Origin: Mytilus edulis
Taxonomy: Eukaryota > Mollusca > Bivalvia > Mytilida > Mytilidae
DNA: 64,000 bases
Direction of reading: 5' to 3'
Assembly (NCBI RefSeq): GCF_963676685.1
Contig: NC_092354.1
Span: 19,226,746 to 19,290,745, forward strand
Part shown: in pieces, positions 57,256-64,000 of the stretch
Layout of the letters: each line of letters opens with the position of its first letter
Position numbering within the stretch: position 1 is the first letter of the stretch
Made by a program: the position numbers and the translations under genes
The notes under the pieces: model-generated
Database searches by the model: none
Told to the model about the DNA's origin: nothing
What the model saw: only the letters and a program-made list of their open reading frames with translations

Positions 57256-57629
57256 TTCGGTTTGGTTTTTCAATCTGATTACTTAGACTTTTTAGTTTTC
57301 TAGGTTGTGTTGTGAAAATGTATGTAACAATTCAAGAATATGACAGTTGTTTTTCGCTTGATCTATTGATTTGTAGCTGAAGTTGAACTTTCATTTACTT
57401 TTTGAATCCTTTTGGATTTTCTTTCTTATAAGTATTTTTTCATATACTTAATCTATGTATACTGTTGATATTATATATAAATGACTTGCAAATTAGCAGT
57501 CTCCACTATTACATTGTATGTACTTTAAACAGAAAAAAGGAAATGCAACAAAAATTTGCCACACCTATCATGCCTATTGAGAAATAGCATGATTCGAAAA
57601 AGAGAGAACACGCGATATCAAATTCTGCA

Positions 57630-57900
57630 AACGTTTTATTACTGGTTTACCGACAGATAATTTTAAACAGGCTCTCCATAAGTAAATTACTGTTATTATC
57701 TCCCTTTGCGTTTATATCTTTTGCTCTAAATTTACATCATCCGACCTTAATATTTGAATAAGTAAGTACACGATTTAAATATGTTCATGTGTATCATGTT
57801 ACACAACTAATGGCAGGGTTTTAACATAATCAAAACTACAAACAATGCTTCCGAAACATAAATACATATTTGCTTTGAAAATTTTACTGTTTTAATAAAT
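57630..57900 (+). repeat. Diverged direct duplicate, copy 2
   Basis: Second copy of 56165-56480, about 1.44 kb downstream. Order of shared words is the same and includes the donor-like GTAAGT at 57762. Confidence 0.5.
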
Positions 57901-57994
57901 ACCAACACTAGTTATCTTTTAAATTATAATTGTAATTGTTCTACAATTTTACAAAATCTAAGCCCGACCATAAGTCTAATGGTTTCATATAATA

Positions 57995-58195
<201 letters not shown>

Positions 58196-58254
58196 TAACA
58201 AAAACCCTAGTTTTTGTCCATCTGATGAGTTAAGCCTTTCAACTGATTTTTAGA

Positions 58255-58790
58255 GGTCGTTCTTATGTTGTACTGTTATACCACTGTCCCAGGTTAGGAG
58301 AAGGGTTGGGATCCCGCTGACATTGTTAACTCCGCCACACATGAATGTGCCTGTCCCAAGGCAGGACCCTGAAATTTAGTGGTTTTCGTTTGTTTATGTG
58401 TTACATATTTGTTGTTCGTTCATTTTTTTATATAAATAAGGCCTTATTTATATAAAAAAATGAACGAAGAACAAATATGTAACACATAATCAAACGAAAA
58501 CCACTAAATTACAGGGAACGAAGAACAAATATGTAACACATAAACAAACGCAAACCACTAAATTACAGGGTCTTGCCTTGGGACAGGCACATTCATTAAT
58601 AATGTGGCGGAGTTTTTCCGTTTCAATTGTTTGAGATCGTCATTTCTGGACCTTTTATAGCTGACTATGCGGGTTCGGCTTTGCTTATTGTTGAAGGCGG
58701 TACGGTTACCTGTAGTTGTTTATTTCTGTGTCATTTTGGTCTTTTGTGGACAGTTGTCCCATTAGCAATTATACCACATCTTCTTTTTCA
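58255..58790 (-). repeat. Dispersed repeat R1, rearranged into a palindrome
   Basis: Reverse R1 from TTGTACTGTTATACCACTG to CCACATCTTC. The central part (58343-58441) is followed at once by its own reverse complement (58442-58617), which also contains a 54-bp direct duplication. The junction is GGCC at 58440-58443. Confidence 0.75.
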
Positions 58791-59129
58791 TAGGTCTTAT
58801 CTGTTTGTTTCATTAAAGAATGCACCAACAACTTATTCGCTACACTTGTTCTATCTAGATGAAGGTGACGATTTGTAACTGCTTCAATAATGCACATATT
58901 TTTTTATTTTTTTTTTATGAGATAGGGCTCGAAGATTGAGAAAGAAAAAATAATGATCATTGATAGACACAAAAAAACACAATTTTATAAAAAATGGATA
59001 ATCCATTATTCGTATTTATCCATCTTTTCTAAAAACTTATTGACGTTTGCTAAATAACTTAAAGTATATTTACAGCTATTAAAAATGAAATTATTAATTT
59101 ATGTTTATTTTCTTTTATTAAAACTCTAG

Positions 59130-59177
59130 GCCACACAACAAAAAATATAACGGGCAAGAAGGGACAAAACAAAGAAA
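59130..59177 (+). other. 5' UTR part of the zinc-finger exon
   Basis: AAACTCTAG|GCCACAC is a credible acceptor after a T-rich tract (59101-59118). An in-frame TAA at 59148-59150 excludes coding continuity from upstream. Confidence 0.5.
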
Positions 59178-60791
59178 ATGACTGATTACAAAAATACAGT
59201 GGGTTTAATGAATGTGTCCCCTGGTCATAATCAAGATCACTGTATAAAGAAAGACCCGAGATGCAATAATGGAAGCAAAAATTGTACTTGCCAACTGTGT
59301 GGTAAAGGATTAAAAAGGGAAAAAAAGATTGAGAATAAGTGTCAATTGTGTGGTAAAGAAGGGAAAAAACTTGAAAAATCCGAGAATACTTGTAAAGGAT
59401 GGAACCGGGAAGAAAAGTCCGAAGAACATAAAAAAATCCACTCGTGCGAAAAAACGTTAAAATGCGATATGTGTAACAACGACTTAAATCAAATACCTAT
59501 CTCACAGTCGCACACGCCAAAACAAACTCAGTCCGATGATACACCTTTTAACTGTTATGTATGTGGTAAAGATTTCAATCAACAATATCACCTACGGATG
59601 CATATCAGAATACACACTGGTGATAAACATTTCAACTGTTATGTATGTGGTAAAGATTTCAATCAACAATGTCATCTACGTTTGCATATGAGAATACACA
59701 CTGGTGATAAACATTTCAACTGTGATATATGTAGTAAAGGTTTTAGTCAAAAACAATACTTAAAAGCACACATGTGTATACACAATGATAATAAACCTTT
59801 TAACTGTGACGTCTGTGGTAAAGAGTTTAGACAATCTGGCCACTTAAAAACACACATGTGTATACACAATGATAAACCTTATAACTGTGACGTCTGTGGT
59901 GAAGACTTTAGACGACTTAGACAATTTAAGAAACACAAGAGAACGCATACTGGTGATAAATTATATAACTGTGATGTATGTGGGAAAGGATTCAGTAATC
60001 GATATAATTTTATGACGCATATCAGAATTCATACTGGTGATAAACCTTTTATCTGTGATGTTTGTAGAAAATGTTTTAGTTCTAAGCAGTACTTAAACTC
60101 GCACATGCGTATACATACTGGAGATAAACGTTTTAACTGTGACATATGCGATAGAAGGTTTGGTCAAAATAGTGACTTAAAGAAACATATGAGAACTCAT
60201 ACTGGTGTCAAACCATATGTGTGTGATGTGTGTTGTAAAGAATTTACTCGACGTGATATCTTAAATGTACATATGAGAACACATGAGTTTAAAAAACCTA
60301 AAAAATGTAATGTATGTGATGAAGTTTTTCCTCAAAAGGAGGATTTACTAATACACATGGGATCGCATACTGCCAAAAAACCATATACATGCAAAGTATG
60401 TAGCAAATGCTTTAGTAGTAAACACCAGTTAAAAGTACATACGAGAATACACACCGGTGATAAACCTTATAAGTGTGATGTGTGTAGTAAACGGTTTGGA
60501 CAACTACCGTCTCTACGGACGCATATGAAAATACACACTGGAGATAAACACTACTACTGTGATACATGTGGTAGAAGATTTCGTCTCAGTAGTGACTTAA
60601 AAAAACATACGAGAACACATACTGGTGAAAAACCGTATCTATGCTATGTATGTGGTAAAGGATTTAGTCGGACTGATACCTTACATGACCATATGAGAAC
60701 GCACACAGGTGAAAAACCGTATAGCTGCGATGTATGTGATGAGAAATTTGGTCATAGGTCAGAATTACGGATGCATATGAGAACGCACTGA
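59178..60791 (+). CDS. C2H2 zinc-finger protein, 15 fingers, 537 aa
   Basis: A single open frame that ends on the final zinc-binding histidine followed by TGA. Fifteen C2H2 fingers run from about residue 124 to 537 in the C-x2-C-x12-H-x3-H form, e.g. YNCDVCGKGF and HMRTHTGEKPY. Most linkers are TGDKxF/Y rather than the commoner TGEKPY, and finger 4 to 5 is joined by a shortened NDKPY linker. Residues 1-123 hold extra, irregular CxxC pairs (CQLCGK twice, CDMC) without matched histidines. No KRAB, BTB or SCAN domain is seen. The ATG is preceded in frame by TAA 27 bases upstream, and a splice acceptor CTCTAG|GCC lies at 59129, so the exon has a spliced 5' UTR. It is a probable sequence-specific DNA-binding nuclear regulator; target unknown. 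Confidence 0.9.
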   Translation: MTDYKNTVGLMNVSPGHNQDHCIKKDPRCNNGSKNCTCQLCGKGLKREKKIENKCQLCGKEGKKLEKSENTCKGWNREEKSEEHKKIHSCEKTLKCDMCNNDLNQIPISQSHTPKQTQSDDTPFNCYVCGKDFNQQYHLRMHIRIHTGDKHFNCYVCGKDFNQQCHLRLHMRIHTGDKHFNCDICSKGFSQKQYLKAHMCIHNDNKPFNCDVCGKEFRQSGHLKTHMCIHNDKPYNCDVCGEDFRRLRQFKKHKRTHTGDKLYNCDVCGKGFSNRYNFMTHIRIHTGDKPFICDVCRKCFSSKQYLNSHMRIHTGDKRFNCDICDRRFGQNSDLKKHMRTHTGVKPYVCDVCCKEFTRRDILNVHMRTHEFKKPKKCNVCDEVFPQKEDLLIHMGSHTAKKPYTCKVCSKCFSSKHQLKVHTRIHTGDKPYKCDVCSKRFGQLPSLRTHMKIHTGDKHYYCDTCGRRFRLSSDLKKHTRTHTGEKPYLCYVCGKGFSRTDTLHDHMRTHTGEKPYSCDVCDEKFGHRSELRMHMRTH

Positions 60792-60794
60792 CAA

Positions 60795-61740
60795 ATCTTA
60801 AACATGTATTATCTGACTATTGCATTGTGAAAAGTTTAATTAGAAACCTAAAATAGATAAATGAGATCCTTAGTCAAGACATAGCAAACAAGGCAGCTGA
60901 CTATATATGAAATATATTGATTATTAAATGAGGGGGGCAATACTTTTTTATATTAACCTGTTTTTGCCTTTTTTCAAGGTGTTGTTAACTGTTATTTGAG
61001 ATCATTTAAAGCTGTTAACAGTTTTCAACCCACTTTGTTAACTGTTATCAGCATTTTTTGCATTTTTTGTTATTAATAATTGTTTTTGCCAAAATCGAGG
61101 TGTTGTTAACATGTTAACGGACCCCCTATTTCCCCCTCTTTAATCTGGCATACTGCAAACATTTACATTTTTGGCTTCGTCGTGCATTGTTCTAGACAAA
61201 GTCATTAAGGAGTTCGATTGCTGTAGTTTTGAATTTGTTTGCAAAACATGACAAAGTTAAAAAAAGACATTTATCTGCAAATATCAAAAATGGGATTTAT
61301 AAAAAGTTGATAGCTATTTTACAGCACTGAAACCTTCATGAGTTTCCTTATTGAACACTGTTGAATGCAATCTATTTACCATGTTTACTAAAATGAAAGA
61401 TTATTCCTACCAATTGTTTCAAAAATATTGGCAAAACATACATGACATATCTTGTCTTTAATGATAAATAATATAAATAATGTTCAATCGCTAAAAGAAT
61501 TAAAAAAAAAATACAAGACTTTTATTTGCAAAACATTCTAGTTGAAAACAGGGGTCATGTTTAACAAAATTATTTTAAGATCATTTTTTTTTATTAGAAA
61601 TATACAAATAAATAAAAGCAACAGTAGTATACTGCTATTCAAACTCATAAATCCATGGACAAAAAACAAAATCGGGGTAACAAACTAAAACTGAACAATA
61701 TTTGACAGTTTTAGGTTTTTGCATTTTCATGTCATATTAT
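60795..61740. other. 3' flank of the zinc-finger gene, no gene seen
   Basis: GTTGTTAACTGTTAT-type words recur between 60980 and 61110. No clear AATAAA close to the stop codon, and no further exon. Confidence 0.4.
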
Positions 61741-61744
61741 TTCA

Positions 61745-62121
61745 GAGCAAACATTTAAGCATTCCCGTGCTTGCATTTCCTATCATGATTTTCTTGATAG
61801 GAAGCTATTAAACCAAGCGTTCAAAATTGTGAAGTTAAAATCATCCCTTCGTAAATTTTACGGACGCCATCATGAGTTGGTTGACCGTTATGGAATAACC
61901 GTTTCTCAAATGATATCGGATATGCACCTTACGTCGTAACTACAATATCCTTCCCTTTCATTAATGTGACCTATTAAATTAGACTATTTTCCGGATTTGT
62001 TATCACATAAGCAACACAACCGGTGCCACCTGTGGAGCAGGATCTACCCCTCCGGAGCACCTGCGTTGTCAGTTTACTTTCGATTTATGAGTTTGACTGT
62101 CCATTTGGTATCTTTCGTCCA
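61745..62121 (+). mobile_element. 5'-truncated RT retroelement copy, C-terminus and tail
   Basis: Starts within the RT C-terminus (SRACISYHDFLDRKLLNQ), continues through FYGRHHELVDRYGITVSQM to a TAA near 61938, then the tail with GGTGCCACCTGTGGAGCAGG. The short open stretch suggests it is younger than the copy at 2982-4455. Confidence 0.7.
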
Positions 62122-62129
62122 TCGTTAAA

Positions 62130-62985
62130 CACTTCCATCATCACGCTTACATGTATTACAGTGAAACCTGGCGAAACCGAACCTCTTCATTCATATTTTG
62201 AATAAAATGATTAAATAGAATAATCATTATGATTATGTAATATTGCTTATTATATTCCTTGTATGTTCCGGACAACTCAGAAGTATGTCGCAGGAATACC
62301 ATTCGTCAAAACTCGGTTGATTCCGTACCTCATAACGGATAGAAGGAAATTAGCGGAGTCACCCGAGGATTGCCGATTGGCATGAATATTTTACATTTGA
62401 TACATGGAAGTACAATTGTAACACGCAATCTAAAATAAAAAGAATAAATGTGTTGTTAAAATAAAGAAACGTATGAGCTTAACGTTTATTTAGAATCTAA
62501 TTTAAGACAGATCTTAGTTTTCATTAGCCTCAAATTTATACAATTATACATCAATAATGTATTTATATTTTAAGGCCTCAAATTGATACAATTATACAAA
62601 AATAATGTATTTATTACTCAATGTATTCTGTTTGAATATTATTAAAACTACATTTATTATGAATTTGAAACTGCTATATATTCATGATATGCATGTACTT
62701 CAAACTTGTAGCATATTGAACATTGTAGTTTATCAGCTAATCATTATTCTGTTATATTTAGGCCACACTTAAGAATAATTCAGTTTGTCCAAACCCAACC
62801 CAAAGATAGAACTCGTACCACTGGGAAGTCCTACCATTAAAAATATATTTAAAAAATATGAATGTTTTATGTTTTTTTTTTTGTAAACTTAATAAAAATA
62901 AAGTTAAATTACTTGACTTAAGAGGTATTGAGTGAAAGTAAAGTACATATTCATCATTTAACACCATTTAAATGCATTTAAATAA
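62130..62985. other. No gene seen
   Basis: AT-rich. A repeated CTCAAATT-ATACAATTATACA stretch occurs near 62529 and 62577. The 69-codon minus frame at 62758-62967 has no recognisable domain. Confidence 0.4.
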
Positions 62986-62987
62986 GT

Positions 62988-63085
62988 TGGTTCGAGTTAG
63001 CAGTGGTACGAGTTTGCATTGGTACGAGTTTTTATTTAGTGGTACGAGTTTACATTGGTACGAGTTTACAATGGTACGGGATAAC
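62988..63085. repeat. GGTACGAGTTT minisatellite
   Basis: Five to six imperfect units of about 18 bp with a GGTACGAGTTTACATT core. Confidence 0.8.
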
Positions 63086-63689
63086 TATAATTCGAATCAG
63101 TGAGTAGGTAGGTAGGTAGTCATTTATTTTTATTATTATTTTTAACAAAGAGAAATTAAATCGTTAAATGTTTTTTAGTCTCCATTCCTTTTTGATTAAA
63201 AACCACTTGATCACATGATGACAATAAAAGATTTGAAGTAGGCAGCTATTTTTGGGGTAGGTAGGGTTAGGCAAAACAAAACATCTTTTTATTATGGCCT
63301 TACTTAAAAAAATATTTGTTGATTCCAGTTGATAAAGAGGCCACTGATGGGCCTTTCCTTGGTTGTTTCGTTATGTCTGACATGGTTAGGGACCTTTCTG
63401 TGAACATTACCTTTCGGCTGTAGAGATAAAGGGAACATATCATCAGGATCAGCCAATTTAACTATTATAACAATAGTCATTAAATTTCATTATAATCAGA
63501 ATTTGACACTTAGTGTAAATATTTATGGATTTAAATCGTTAAATTAGTAATGTGCAAATGTTTAAACTTACAATGATTGAAGTTTCATACTCATCTGCTC
63601 ATGAGAACTTAGATAATTAAAAATCAGATGTATATGGTTGGATATATCTCATTTTATGTTTTATGACTATCAATATGTGACATTTAATG

Positions 63690-63770
63690 TACAAAAGACA
63701 ATCCGTGTACCAAGTCAGGAATATGACAGTTGTTAATTATTCAATCGTTTTTTATTATTTCTTTTTATAT
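63690..63770 (+). repeat. Dispersed repeat R3, short copy
   Basis: Contains CCAAGTCAGGAATATGACAG and TTCAATCG. 63100-63680 before it shows nothing recognisable. Confidence 0.55.
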
Positions 63771-63804
63771 ATGAGATATGTACTTTTGATAAGATTTTCG
63801 AGTA

Positions 63805-64000
63805 CCTTCAAAAGAGGAAATATACCAGAAGGACAGTGAAACTCATAAGTCGAAAATAAACTGACAACGGCTGGCTAAAAATGAAAGAAGACAAACGATA
63901 GAACACATGACACAACATGGAAAACTAAAGAATAAGCAAAACGAACCCCACAAAAACTAGGGGTGATGTCAGGGTAAGCAGATCCTGCTCCACATGTGGC
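63805..64000 (-). mobile_element. RT retroelement 3' tail, runs off the window
   Basis: Matches the tail at about 3006-3240 in the same orientation (AAACTCATAAGTCGAAAATA, CTAGGGGTGATGTCAGG, CTCCACATGTGGC). The RT portion, if present, lies beyond the window edge. Confidence 0.7.

Overview
The window looks like AT-rich, intron-rich, repeat-dense DNA from a bivalve mollusc, most likely a mussel (Mytilus-like). The evidence is spliced genes with GT-AG introns, a collagen/C-type-lectin gene and a C2H2 zinc-finger gene of animal type, a Mutator-like transposase gene and retroelement relics of the kind common in bivalves, and several short dispersed repeat families (called R1-R4 here) that I associate with mussel genomes. 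The species call is inference; no search was run.

Three coding loci and one broken locus stand out. (1) 23190-29277, minus strand: a seven-exon gene for a Mutator-like transposase-domain protein. All splice phases agree (482 aa) and candidate D, D and E catalytic residues are present, but the C-terminus looks short. (2) 32271-44237, plus strand: a seven-exon gene giving an unbroken 509-aa type II membrane protein: cytosolic tail, one transmembrane helix, short coiled coil, about 80 Gly-X-Y triplets, then a long-form C-type lectin domain with a QPD motif. This is a transmembrane collectin-like receptor and the most interesting gene here. (3) 50524-51658, minus strand: the last exon of a related C-type lectin with an EPN motif, broken by an 881-bp hAT-like element with a matching 6-bp target duplication. 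(4) 59178-60791, plus strand: a 537-aa protein with fifteen C2H2 zinc fingers in one exon.

The rest is mainly repeats. 1-6.3 kb: direct repeats, a hairpin-bearing repeat, relics of Penelope-like/RT retroelements and a tRNA-like SINE. 7.2-9.1 kb: a tandem duplication split by an insertion. 9.8-13.8 kb: a 4-kb foldback element with 1.65-kb inverted arms and a 5-bp target duplication. 13.8-20 kb: unique AT-rich sequence with no gene seen. 20-22.1 kb: a 194-bp satellite, a TCGAGAC minisatellite and an inverted copy of the hairpin repeat. 30.1-31.6 kb: retroelement relics with a nested MITE. Introns of the collectin-like gene: a 48-bp minisatellite, a 3.6-kb terminal-inverted-repeat element with a decayed ORF, decayed duplicates of exons 4 and 5, a SINE and a 46-bp minisatellite. 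44-59 kb: dispersed repeats, MITEs, an (AAT)n tract and a palindromic R1 copy. 61-64 kb: more retroelement tails.

Functionally, the collectin-like gene and its convergent relic suggest a small local family of sugar-binding receptors. QPD is galactose-type and EPN mannose-type in other C-type lectins, so the pair may have diverged in ligand. The zinc-finger gene is a probable DNA-binding regulator. The other loci are mobile-element derived.
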